Shown here: positions 38,384 through 49,106 of the stretch, one piece after another
Numbering within the stretch: the first letter of the stretch is position 1
Layout of the letters: the number at the start of each line of letters is the position of its first letter
Assembly (NCBI GenBank): GCA_032718475.1
Contig: JAUCBJ010006961.1
Coordinates: 1 to 55,235 of the forward strand
Source of the DNA: Nemertoderma westbladi
Taxonomy: Eukaryota; Xenacoelomorpha; Nemertodermatida; Nemertodermatidae
Reading direction: 5' to 3'
Length of the DNA: 55,235 nt
Notes under the pieces: generated by a model
Databases searched by the model: none
The model's input: the letters and a program-made list of their open reading frames with translations, nothing else
Told to the model about the DNA's origin: nothing
Program-made: the position numbers and the translations under genes

Positions 38384-41300
38384 ACCCCATGAGGTACGAG
38401 TAGTGTTTGACGGCTCCGCCCTCTACATGGGCCAATCCCTTAATTCCGAATAGTTACCCGGACCCAACTTACTCCAATCCTTGTTGGGAATACTCTTAAG
38501 ATTACGACAATTTTCAGTCGCTTTCGCCTCAGATATAGAAGGCATGTTCTTACAAGTCAAGGCACTGGATAGGGATCGAGATAGCCTACGATTTCTGTGG
38601 TGGCCTGAAGGAGACCTCAACCAGAAACCGGTGGAGTACTGGATGACCATCCAGGCTTTTGGGATAATCTCAAGCCCTTCAAACGCCTGTTCAGTGGTGC
38701 GCACCACTGCGGATAACAACCGGGAAGCCTTCTCTAAAGAGGTGATCGACAACATCAAACGTGATATATACATGGACGACAATCTAAAGTCCCTTCCATC
38801 AGTCGAAGAAGCCATTGATGTCGCTAAAGGAACGGTAGAGTGCTTAAAAAGAGGTGCATTTCGATTAACTAAATTCACCAGCAACTCCCGTGAGTTTCTG
38901 GAGTCGATCCCAGTAGAAGATCGAGGAGCGAAAGACCTAGATTTAATCAAGGATGATCTTCCAGAAACCAAGACACTTGGTTTGAAATGGGACACAGAGA
39001 GAGATATCCTGTTTTTCCAGCTAAAACAGCGAGATAATCCAGTGCGGACTAAACGGATTTGTTTAAGTATCCTGAGCACTTATTTCGATCCATTGGGATT
39101 TATTAGCCCAGTTATATTGATTGCTCGGAGTTTAGTACAACAAATGTGGCTTGAAAACCACTCATGGGACGATCCACTTAAGGGAGAATTATTAAAGAAG
39201 TGGATGAAATGGGAAGATTCTCTACCAGCCATCGAGAACTTTATAATTTCCCGTTCATATTTTGGTCATGTTCTCCCTACGTATTCCTATCAACTCCATG
39301 TGTTTGGAGACGCCAGCGATATGGGAATAGGTATAGTAGCCTACCTAAGAGTGGAAACTCCGGATGGAATCAAAGTCGCCTTGGTTACCTCTAAGGCATT
39401 GATAAACAACAAGTTGAAAGTTCCTCGAGCGGAGTTAAAGGCGGCTCTATACGCTACAGCCATCGGCCGGAATGTAACCGAACAGATCTTCGTTTCCAAC
39501 AGAGTAGCCATTATACTTAGTCGCACGAAGATGGATCAATGGAGACATTGCCCCGGAACGATTAACCCAGCAGACATCGCCTCCAGGGGAGCAACTCCAC
39601 AAGAACTGGTAGATACTCCAGACTGGTTAGGTGGACCCGACTTCCTCTACAAAGAAGAAGAAGAATGGCCTCCTCATCTTACTACGGCAGAGATTAGACA
39701 GGCCAAGGGAGCAGAGAAAGTCAAACCTAAAACTCGGGCGAGTAAATCGAAGTTATTTAAACCTATGGTAGATCTGTCTGTACTACATACTTCCGGAGAC
39801 GACGTTTTGGATCAGAAACCCACAGCCATAAATAAGTCTGTTGTGGAAATCCGTGAGAAGGATTGGAAATCTGGAATACCAGACGTCTCGCAAGGACTCT
39901 CACCTCTCCTGCAGAGAGCGATACATCACTACAGTTCCTGGAATCGGCTCTGTAAGGCCGTTACATATTTAAAACGATGTTTTCATCATCACTACTCCGG
40001 GACGAAGATCAATAGTGATACCGCTCCACTGACATCGGTGCAGGTCCATGTTGTTAAAGATCTTCCCAAATATAAGATATCCAACAGGTTTCTGAAGGAG
40101 AAGATCAGTTATCAGGAGCATGAAGAAACCAACAAGCAGATGCTGAGACTCCTGCAATGCTATGATGATTCCTATAAGTATTTCCTGTTTTTGAGAAATC
40201 CACAGAGGCGCTTAAGGGATCGTTTCTCTAGCACAATGATAGATGGGTTGATACGTGTTGGAGGAAGATTAACGAATGCTCCATTATCCTTTGACACTAA
40301 GTTTCCCATACTCATTAGAAATCTTGAAATACAAGTCAAGATGATTGTAGATGTTCACAGCAAACTTTATCATGCTGGTAGAGAACGAGTTCTTAGCGAA
40401 ATTCGAACTCGCTATTATTTTTATAAACCCCGTAGAGCTCTGAACCAAGTTCTTAGGAACTGCATACCCTGTAGGAAAGCATTCAGTAGGCCTTTAACAC
40501 AGCGAGAGGCAGAATTACCTAAGGAACGAGTAAGCTTCTATGAACCACCCTTTACTAATACCGGTGTAGATTTATTTGGTCCTATTGAAGTGTATCGTGC
40601 TAGGACTATAGTCAAGAGATGGTGTGTCATCTTTGTTTGTATGACTTGTAGAGCTATCCATCTCGATATGGTGAACGATTTGTCTACCAACATCTTCCTA
40701 TTAAGCTTACGACGACAGATCGCTCGCTTTGGAACTAGTAACACGATGAGATCTGATAAGGGAACGAACTTCATTGGTGCCAACAATGAAATCAAAGCTT
40801 ACGTCAAAGATTGGAACCAAGGACAGGTGGATGATCAGCTTAGGGTAACAGCGTCTAGCTGGACCTTCAACGCCGCCGACGCCCCTTGGTGGGGAGGAAG
40901 TTGGGAGAGATTGATTAGAAGCGTGAAGACCGCATTTCACTTTATAGTGCCGTGCCGCGCGTATCTCACCGACGAACTTTTGCGGAAGTTAATGGAGGAA
41001 ATCGCCGCCTATCTCAACGAGAGACTGCTTATGCCAGTCTCATCGAGTCCCGATTCCCTGGAAGCGCTAACACCCGCGCACTTCCTACTGAAGAAACCTG
41101 TAGCCATGCTCCCACAATCGGAAATCACAGACGGAGACGAATACTGCCGGCAAACTTGGCAACTTATGCAGTTGTTATCCCGTCGTTTCGCTGACCATTT
41201 CGAAAAACATTATCTGCCCACGCTACAACTTCGAACTAAGTGGTTTGCGCAGCAAGAAAACGTCAGCGCTGGAGACATGGTCCTTATTGTGGATTCAGAT

Positions 41301-41567
41301 CTTCCATGTAAGCGGTGGCAGACAGGTCGTATCATCGAGACTCACATCTCGGATGACGGTTTGGTGCGATCGGTAGAACTCGTCGTCATGCAACGTAACT
41401 TCAAGAAACCGGGAATTGTCTTTGAGACACAGCAGCTCAATCGCCCAGTTGGTCGTTTATGTTTACTGGAAAGAGACAGAGAACTCTCCGGAAACTATGG
41501 AAGACAAGATACTCTTCCCACGACCACCTCCCTAATCCAACAAACATCTAGGGACTCCCCAGCTTAG
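38384..41567 (+). pseudogene. Outer BEL RT, RNase H and integrase
   Basis: The RT continues from 38384 through a TAG (38451-38453) into an open frame 38481-41567 (1,028 codons). RT: FASDIEGMFLQV (first Asp), YWMTIQAFGIISSPSNAC, DIYMDDNLKS (catalytic pair). RNase H starts with HVFGDASDMGIGIVAY (first Asp) and VPRAELKAALYATAI (Glu), then jumps from GRNVTEQ directly to FVSNRVAII: the WTDS segment of about 30 residues with the third acidic residue is missing. Integrase: HAGRERVLSEIRTRYYF...CIPC (HHCC zinc), TGVDLFGPIEV (Asp), MRSDKGTNF (Asp), GGSWERLIRSVK (Glu), then LNERLLMPVSS and a C-terminal domain. The frameshift, stop and deletion make the copy inactive. Confidence 0.9.
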
Positions 41568-42840
41568 TAGCGTATGGAGTGGGTGTGTGACCATATTATT
41601 TTATATTCTTATCATTTTATATTTATGTATGTATTATTATGTAATTTTATTATAATCGTTTTCTTTAATTTTATTTAGTAGAATGTTATTTTAGCGATTA
41701 TTTAGTAGATTAGTGCAATATATATTCGCGTTTATTACTTAATTACTTATATATTATATATTTAGTGCGACGGCGAGAAATAATTCTTTTTCTCTTTCCT
41801 TACTGTCCGTATTACATTACAAATACGTAACTACAGTAAGAGGAAATATCCGTACTTATTAAAGTACAATAAAGCTCCTACTATATTCAAGTATTATTGG
41901 TAAAGTAGAGTATTAGGAATGCAAAATTCAGATCCTCGTGCCTCGGCTAAACCAAGCTCTGGGTAGACCTTGGAAACGACTTGCCTCTTCTCACTGACAT
42001 TGCTTCGTGCGATATTGCTCTCATACCGTATATTAAATAATACATATAGTAGCGTGATGTCCCTTTAACAGTAGCGTATAACGCAAAATAAATCTGTTAA
42101 ACCCTTTGACCATCTGTAATTCTAGTCGATTAAGATATCGCGGCACCCACCGATATACTTGAAAGACAAAATTCTAGAATCAGTGGTTAACGTCCCCAGA
42201 CATGTTCTGGAATAAACAGGTGCCCATCTTAAATATTAATTATTAATATTTATAAACTCTGTCAAATTTCAGATCCTTTAAAATTCTAGTCAATTAAGAT
42301 ATCGTAGCACTTACCGATACTCTTAAAAGGACAAATTTCCTAGAATCAAGGATCCCAGTCCCCAGACGTGCTCTGGAATAAAATTGTCTCCATTTAATAT
42401 TAAATAATAAAATTTACGGGAATAAATTTAAATTCATATTTTAATGAATTTGATAAATTGTCATTTTTATACAATTTATAACATTCCCAAAATTCCATTA
42501 ATTAATAGATCATGGGAGCGGAGATTCACCCTATTAAGTAAATTAGTGTGCGAGAATCTCCAATATATAGTCAATAGCCGACAAAATTCATAAAATCATG
42601 TATAAAGAGGAATATTGACAATTAAAGAATTACTATTAAATAGCATCCCAGATCTGTATGCATGAGAATTACCCTAATTCTACCGCTAGCTTTCCATAAT
42701 GTCACCATGGCAACAACCACGCTAGAATTAGAAGTGAGTTAAAAGAACAATAAAGGCTTGCCCCATTGAACAACATAAGGAATAAATAGCATACTGCTAG
42801 TATCCCAGGATACCCAATAATAACGTGGCATTCTGGAAGG
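41568..42840 (+). other. Outer element 3' region, noncoding part
   Basis: AT-rich, no coding. Holds the 164-bp tandem duplication. Confidence 0.6.
42090..42410. repeat. Tandem duplication, period 164 bp
   Basis: ATTCTAGTCGATTAAGATAT (42119) recurs as ATTCTAGTCAATTAAGATAT (42283). Both units continue with CACC..CCGATA, CTAGAATCA and CCCCAGAC(A/G)TG.TCTGGAATAAA. Confidence 0.88.
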
Positions 42841-43201
42841 TACTGACTAACGGTCAAATGGCCCGAATGTGTGCGATTTGTGACAGTTGTGTGGAATTTG
42901 TGCGTTTATAGGTGAATGTTACTACTAAAGTGTGTTTACAGTAGCGAGTCGCAATTGTGAAAGTAGCCCTAACTCTCCAGTAAGAACCTGAAGTATATCT
43001 AAGTCTTTGGGACGGACGGTGGAGTGACTCGTGCTGGTTGTTGTGGTTGTTGTGCAGCTACGACGTTGGCGATAGGCACATCGGCGAAAGTACACCAGCG
43101 CTGAGGATCTTGCGCTGTCCGGGGGCCGAGAGGGGTAGGCAGCGACGCCCGCTAGCCTAAATATAAACTCATTATAATATTGATAAACTCATATAGCAGA
43201 T
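42841..43201 (+). promoter_or_regulatory. Leader-like, GC-richer segment before the accessory gene
   Basis: Base composition changes from AT-rich to mixed (GGGACGGACGGTGGAGTGAC, GCGCTGTCCGGGGGCCGAGA). It ends with AACTCATATAGCAG at 43199, a plausible splice acceptor two bases before the ATG of the accessory gene. There is a donor-like CCAGTAAGAA at about 42979. I infer a 5' UTR or subgenomic leader; nothing proves it. Confidence 0.35.
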
Positions 43202-44563
43202 ATGACTGAGTTGATAGAAGATGATCTTGGTATCAGGGAGCGAAATACTCTACCTTTACAGGTGTTTGTTGATAGCTTGATACGCGGCGACGCTGGTCCA
43301 ACTACTACGGAGGATGATGGTCGTTATATCGAACCGCCAATGTCCCAGGAGCAACTTACGCGTGAATTGGACTATAGAAAATTCACCACTCGCTATACGC
43401 CTCATAATGGTACGTATATGGACTTCTTAACTACCGGCCATCCTATAGATTTACACGATACGGACGATGTCGACACCGAAAGGGAAATGGTACTATTTAA
43501 ATATCCTACCCAGCGGAGTCGGAACGATAAACTGAAAATCTAAAGCGAAAATTCTATTCGAAATCGACTCGAAAGAGAAGACGTTAAAGAACCGGATAAA
43601 TGCAGTAACTCCAACGTATATTTGGAATTCTTGAGAGAAACGTTGTAAAACCGAATAAATATCACCCGCGTTTCCCTTACAAGACGTGTGTCTTTGGTAT
43701 TATTGCAATGAATGCCCAAGACCCAACCAACAAACGGAAAGACTTAAACATCCGTGGAGACGTTGCTTTGAACACGGTTTTACTCGCTATATTTATGGGA
43801 GTTTCGAGCGAAACTTGTTCGATGTATCACCTACACTCGCTCGATTCAAACAATCCTTAAATAAACCTATGATCAGAGTTCCGGAATACTCGGTCAGACC
43901 TCCTCATTCCCTAGTTAGACCTCAGACTCTTGATCCTAATAGTATCACGGATCCTCCCGAACTGTCCTCACTGTTCAAAGATCTAGTGTTACCCGAACAG
44001 TTAGTCGGTGGCACTCCGGTTGTGGGCTCCCTATATATTCGCCCATCTTACCTAGTCGGATTGGGACGCGGACATCTAATATCGTCATTCAACCGTATCA
44101 TCGTCCCTGTTTAACCCGATACAACCTGTCACCGAGGCGGAGGAGAGAGTTGTACGAAACGCGTTGGACACTATTCGTCAAAAGAGCGGAAAATGAACCT
44201 ACAATTGTTTAGAGAAACGTAAATTGCAGCAGCAAGTCCAAGCGGTAAACGAATTAACTTTATCTCAGTTCGATCAGGAAATTCAGAATCTCTAAGAAGA
44301 TATCAAACTTGGACGACCCTATTCTCTGCAAGAGTTTTGGACGAACGCATCCAACGATAAGCGGAGGAAAATCAGCTCGAGGAGAAGCATATCAAAATGG
44401 ACGAGACATCGACCATAACCCTAAACCTTCAGATGCAATTGTATTGCACCCTTTACCCAAGGGTTATAGCCCTCCTAGTAAAGTGGCTCGCCCCAAAGAG
44501 AAAAGGACTCTTCTTGCTAGCCTCAAAAAACTGCGTAAACGCCGCCCGCGCAAGAAAAACTAA
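43202..44563 (+). pseudogene. Unrecognised accessory gene 3' of pol in outer BEL element
   Basis: Coding-like text in shifting frames. Piece 1 (43202-43543, 113 codons from ATG) is acidic (MTELIEDDLGI, LHDTDDVDTEREM) and carries on past TAA for another 35 codons. Piece 2 (43686-44114) has a possible zinc site (YYCNECPR...WRRCFEHGF, C-X2-C-X18-C-X2-H), a Pro-rich run and hydrophobic VGSLYIRPSYLVGLGRG. Piece 3 (about 44113-44370) is helical (TEAEERVVRNALDTI, KRKLQQQVQAVNEL). Piece 4 (44309-44563) ends in a basic tail (LKKLRKRRPRKKN) and a TAA. No signal peptide or membrane span is visible, so it does not look like an envelope. BEL/Pao elements usually end with pol. Confidence 0.6.
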
Positions 44564-44633
44564 CTGTTTAGAGTATTTTTATATTTTAGAAACTGTGATT
44601 TTTTATATTTTATAGAATTAAATCCCATTTTCT

Positions 44634-44641
44634 GGGAGCGG
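44634..44641 (+). promoter_or_regulatory. Polypurine tract of outer element
   Basis: GGGAGCGG immediately before the 3' LTR. Confidence 0.6.
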
Positions 44642-45835
44642 TGTAAAACTTTTGCGGAATTAGCTGGTTATTTTTCCCGCAAAGTACTCTGTAGTTGGTT
44701 TAACGGACATAAAAAGCCGTTTCCTTACTGTACTGGTGTTTTAGTGGACATAAAAAGCCATTTCTTCTGTATGTGTACTTTAGCGGACATAACTAGCAAT
44801 TCTATGTCGCAATACGCTAAATCCTCTTGAAACAGTGTAGTTACTATGACGACAGCTAACAGCTGATCTGTATACGTGGAGCTTTTCCTTTGTTCTCTGT
44901 TCTTTCTTTGTTCGGTCGACCAATCAGAACGTTTTTTGACTCTGTGTTGGAGATTGTATACAGAAACTCGTGCAGTTGAGTCAGTATGTGTATTTTGTCC
45001 ACAGCCAGAAGACCGGCTTTGGAATCTCTGTGTTTTCAGGCTTTAGCCCAACATTAGTAGACTTAATCACAGAAACGTATATCTGTTATCATAACAATTC
45101 ATACCTTAACAAATCAATCATAACATAACTCACCTAATCATATTGTCAACTACAAACACCGCATTTTTACTGCTATTTACTGTCGGTCATTAATTATATC
45201 GGTTGATGGAATATTATTATATTTGGATAATATCGATCAATAATCAGAAACCCCAATCTTCTTGATATACTGAAGGTTAGAGAGACCGGTTACATATAAC
45301 AATTGCGACTTACATTAAAGTGGTTTTGGAGTGAATCTAATGCTATTTCATAGGCACTACATGAGTCGGTTGTTGTGCTCTTTATATGTGACTAAAATTA
45401 GTGAAGGTCGGCAGATCGGTGTGCAGCATTGTGCAGTAGTTGTATGATTGTGACTGATAACAAAGCATCTCCTAAAGAATGCGCTATATACATGAATCCA
45501 TAGCCATCCCGTTGTGTCTAGTTTAAGTCATAACTCTGTTTACATATTTAGAGCACCACGTCCTAAAGGAACTGTTAATATTTCCCGAAAGTGAATAATA
45601 TTTGTCAGAGATTATATATTACGATCAGTCGAATAATACAGTAGGCCTACACCGCAATCAGGTTAGGCTTCCGAATCCAGTCTCCCGGGTATATCCAGCG
45701 GGTGAATGGTCGCGCATAGACTGGCTTCGGCTAATGTAGTGTATCAAATACTCGTCATAGGCTAAAGTCGATTTACAATCTAGAAGACATCCAAATTTGG
45801 CAGGTTAAACTGCTAAAGGTCTGAAAGCGCGAACA
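44642..45835 (+). repeat. 3' LTR of outer BEL element
   Basis: Starts TGTAAAACTTTTGCGG and ends GCGCGAACA, followed by CGAAG. Confidence 0.95.
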
Positions 45836-46067
45836 CGAAGTATTTTTTTATTTCAGCAGTTGCCTAGGTTTTGCGGTGAAAACCACTGTATAATCCCTGA
45901 AATACACAGTAGGCCTATTCAATACAGTAGGTTCAACACACTGTTATAGCAACACTTTGGCAATGGTAATTTCGATAACACCACGGTACACCTTGTTTAG
46001 AAGGCTGTAGTTAGTTTACTGTCTGCGAGTAGGCCTAGTGTGTGAGGGTGAGCAATGTAGTACTTAA

Positions 46068-46094
46068 GGGGGGGGGGGGGGGGGGGGGGGGGGG
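46068..46094. repeat. Poly-G tract, 27 bases
   Basis: Uninterrupted G run. Similar tracts: G26 at 55078-55103, C22 at 50782-50803, C16 at 47799-47814, C14 at 47202-47215 and 12361-12374. Confidence 0.95.
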
Positions 46095-46328
46095 TATTTT
46101 TCGATACCACATTTTTTGAAACCAGCATGTTCATTTTCGGCCACTTTTTGTGTTTTTATTTTCGATTTCTGATCATTGGCAATATTGGAAATATTATGTA
46201 ATAAAGAAAACTAGCCGGAATTTATTTAAACTTATGAAATTACCATATAAATATTCATATAAATAAAAAATTACAAAAAACGGTAGTATTTTTCGTGTGA
46301 AAATATGTCATTCAGAGATAAATACTTT

Positions 46329-46427
46329 CAAGTTCAAACCTTCCCGACCAAAATTGCCAGTGGGGTCTGGTTGGTTAATAGTAAATGGGATAGTTGGAAG
46401 GAGGCATACCACGACCACTGAGCTAAA
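46329..46427 (-). other. Possible tRNA-derived SINE head (A and B boxes)
   Basis: On the minus strand TTTAGCTCAGTGGTCGTGG (46408-46427) resembles a Pol III A box, and GGAAGGTTTGAACTTGAAAG (about 46328-46347) a degenerate B box. The spacing of about 80 bp is longer than in a tRNA without intron, and no tRNA fold was found. Confidence 0.35.
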
Positions 46428-46460
46428 ATAATATTTACGGGGGTTTTCGGGGTCGCTGAT

Positions 46461-46986
46461 ATGATTTCAGATGTCAGTTTTAATATTTGGTGGAATCTAG
46501 TCTGCCCGTCGGTCGGTTGTCTGTCTTACATTTTGACAGACAGATTGCGAGACAGATATTCCACGATAACTCAAAAACTAATTAGTTATTTAGTTAGTAC
46601 CAACCTCCTATCGAAAACAATCTTATCCCAAACAACGCCCAAGCTCATAACCCAAACTACCCCCAACCTCCTAACCCAAACAACGCCCTTCCACCTAAAC
46701 CGAAACAACTAGTAAATATTGTATTTGTTGTGATAAATGGCACAATGTGCATGACTTGAGTATATAATACTACAGACTCAGTCAGTCAGTATCAGTACAC
46801 TCGTCATTAATATATAATTCAAAATGTGTAATTATACATTTAATAATAATTCGTTTTTTAAAAATGACGGAACGGTTTTACAATTATTTACAATTATTGT
46901 TGACCCTGACCCACCCCAAATATTGACAATACGCAATAGGCTTCGCCTACTACACGTGGCTATCCCCACGATTGAAACTTTGAAAC
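46461..46986. other. Noncoding interval
   Basis: Short direct words AACCCAAAC(A/T)AC occur in 46618-46690. Small ORFs here lack gene-like character. Confidence 0.45.
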
Positions 46987-47175
46987 TAAGTTCGTACCCA
47001 TTGGAACTATATTCGCTTCCATTGGAACTAAATTCGCTTCCATTGGAACTATATTCGCATGTCGCCTCGATTGGAACTAAGTTCGCTTTGTAAAATTTAT
47101 TTTGGAACTAAATTCGTTTCAATTGGAACTAAGTTCGCCTTTGAAAATGTGCGATTGGAACTAAGTTTGTGCTAC
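46987..47175. repeat. Interspersed array of a TTGGAACTAAGTTCGC motif
   Basis: About eight copies of TTGGAACTA(A/T)(A/G)TTCGC, the first four at 18-bp spacing, later ones at irregular distances. Confidence 0.85.
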
Positions 47176-47911
47176 CGGGACCTCGCAACACCCACCCCAC
47201 ACCCCCCCCCCCCCCTCCCATAAATATGGCCCTGTCTATAATTACAGAGGTTTCCTCTGGCCCCTTTGCCCGGTATACCCACCCCACACCCGGATGTATT
47301 GCGAATAATTGTGTTGACGATGTAATAGAGAATTAAACATTAGTAAAACATTAGTAAAACATTAAAGTTAAAGATTAGAAACATTAGCGAAATATTCGCG
47401 ACATTAAATTAAATTTATAAAATTGGTTGGTTATATTATATGGTTATATTTTAATGTAAAATAACGTTAATTTTAATAATTTAGCATATAATTTTTTTAT
47501 TCTGAAATTTAAAAATAAATTGAGTCACTGAGTCTGCAACTTAATTCTCACTATCTACTGGAGTTAATTACACACAAACAAATCAAGTTTAGGGAATGTT
47601 ATAACAGCAGGAGACCATCAAACCCGTAGGCAGAGTATAACACGTTCGTGGGGCCTTCGCGCAGCACGAGGCCCAGTTATGAGATACAAATTAAAATTGT
47701 GCGACTGTATCACAAAATCAGGTTATGAGAGATTAACCCACACCGCCAATTAATCAAAGAAAGGGGGACAGCACGTGTTCACCCCCTTTAATCTGCACCC
47801 CCCCCCCCCCCCTCCCCCACCCACCAATACATAACCGCGACATCTACCACCCACGGAAGGGTAGCCCGAACTTATTTCCAAACGCACGTTCAATATGCAA
47901 AGCCAGGTGGT
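47176..47911. other. Noncoding interval with C tracts
   Basis: C14 (47202-47215) and C16 (47799-47814). A short triplication ACATTAGTAAA occurs near 47337-47365. No gene seen. Confidence 0.5.
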
Positions 47912-48325
47912 TTATAGGAATATAATCAATGCAGTACTCGTCTTCATTATAAGCCTTTTTGCGTTCGACCTGTTTTGTATTAAAATATATTTATTAAACG
48001 CAGGCTGACGCTCTTTATAATAATAATACCTAGGGATGCCAGCTTCCAGACTTTCAATCTTTACTGCCGCGCAAACCCCGCAGAGGAAGTTTTGGTTTGA
48101 GAGATCAAGCCCATCGGCAATTGGTGTTTCAATTTCGGTCCAGGAACTCTGACAATGGGAGCATTCAATCTTAGCTGTGGTCCATTCCCGTGGTTTTGGC
48201 TTACTTTTCTTCGTCCCAATGACAGATTCTTCTGAAGACGTTCGATTCGCTTTCAGTTTATTGTTGGCGTTTGTGTTTTGAAGTTGTATTCGAGTGGACA
48301 GTCGCGCCGGTTTCGAGGTAACCAT
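47912..48325 (-). CDS. Unknown small protein with two CxxC pairs
   Basis: 137 codons from ATG to TAA. Basic, Ser/Lys/Arg-rich N-terminal 50 residues, then IECSHCQSSWTEIE and FLCGVCAAVKIE: two CxxC pairs 25 residues apart, the spacing of a zinc ribbon or degenerate PHD-like finger. The C-terminus is hydrophobic (ALIIFL). It could be a real small gene, the first exon of one, or the N-terminal part of a transposon ORF1. No neighbour supports a function. Confidence 0.4.
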   Translation of the reverse strand: MVTSKPARLSTRIQLQNTNANNKLKANRTSSEESVIGTKKSKPKPREWTTAKIECSHCQSSWTEIETPIADGLDLSNQNFLCGVCAAVKIESLEAGIPRYYYYKERQPAFNKYILIQNRSNAKRLIMKTSTALIIFL

Positions 48326-48595
48326 ACCGACCTGTGATAAGCGTTGGTTATGTTGAGTGCCGGTATTCTTCTTCTCTCACCTCTTCAATGTCAGATGTTG
48401 CAAATACTGATAACACGAATAACGGTATATATTTCAATACTTGTCAATAGTAATATATATAATTTAGATAACTATTTTATATCTGTACTGTTGAGCAAAC
48501 TCTACATAAATTTCAACCTGTGTATCGCCGGTAGTGCTGTTGCTGTGCAAGTGCTGAAGTGCTAGTTGCCACCGGTCACGCGGTCAGCCGGTAGT
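48326..48595. other. Noncoding interval
   Basis: Upstream side of the minus-strand small ORF; no promoter motif recognised. Confidence 0.4.
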
Positions 48596-48676
48596 AGGGT
48601 GGTACCATGGCCTACTACACACAGGCCATGACAAGGACTTTGCTGTGAAATTAGCGTAGGCTGACTGATGAATTAT
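48596..48676 (+). repeat. Inverted repeat, left copy
   Basis: GGTACCATGGCCTACTACAC, ACAGGCCATGACAAGGACTT and TTGCTGTGAAATTAGCGTAG occur inverted at 51700-51780. Confidence 0.85.
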
Positions 48677-49106
48677 CAAATATTATATTTTCCATGAATG
48701 CAGGGTCCATATTTAAAAGAAGATGACTAGATTTTCGTAAATAATTTAATTGAAACAGTATTTAATAATTAATAAATTAATTATCGCTCGAGTTTCTGCA
48801 GCTTTTATTCGTTTGTGGCTGCCTCTGGCTATGTTTGTGGCAGGAATGTTTGAACGCTAATAAGTCGGTCAATCATGGATGAAATGGAACCAAACTTGGT
48901 ACACATGTAGTCTATAAAAAATTTAGAAATTCTACACACAGACAGACTTCTACAGTTCCCCGGTCTGCTGCTAGGGGGCGAATTAACAGAAACGTAAAAA
49001 TAGCTGTAATTATAGAACCAACGATCAGATTCATCTGAAATTTAGTAGTAGTTACCTAAGAGCATTGCTTAATTAGAAATTCTACAGAGACTTTTACAGT
49101 TCCACT
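48677..49106. other. Noncoding interval with a dispersed repeat
   Basis: About 48862-48910 (ACCAAACTTGGTACACATGT) recurs inverted at 52248-52297 over some 50 bp with a few changes. AGAAATTCTACA occurs twice (48925 and 49074). Confidence 0.6.

Larger units (their letters stand above)
23053..45835 (+). mobile_element. Giant BEL/Pao LTR retrotransposon (22.8 kb with nested insert, about 15.7 kb without)
   Basis: 5' LTR 23053-24248 (1,196 bp) and 3' LTR 44642-45835 (1,194 bp), both TG...CA, differing by roughly 14 substitutions and 2 indels by hand count. The target duplication CGAAG is at 23048-23052 and 45836-45840. A purine tract GGGAGCGG lies just before the 3' LTR. The order inside is leader, long gag, protease, RT, RNase H, integrase, then 3 kb of extra sequence with a broken accessory gene. 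The inner element 27950-35000 splits gag. I found no clear tRNA primer site after the 5' LTR. Pol carries a frameshift, a stop and an RNase H deletion, so this copy is inactive. Confidence 0.93.
45841..46460. other. Noncoding interval with G27 tract
   Basis: A 27-base G run at 46068-46094. No coding. A tRNA-like relic lies at 46329-46427. Confidence 0.5.

Noticed and set aside
42841-44563. Envelope gene of a retrovirus-like BEL element
   Set aside because: No signal peptide, transmembrane segment, furin-like site or fusion peptide can be seen in any of the pieces.
23053-45835. LTR pair as a simple segmental duplication
   Set aside because: TG...CA ends, a 5-bp target duplication, a purine tract before the right copy and pol between them identify LTRs.
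47640-47760. Possible RNA gene in the GC-richer patch near the word CACGTTCGTGGGG
   Set aside because: No fold or Pol III boxes could be made out.
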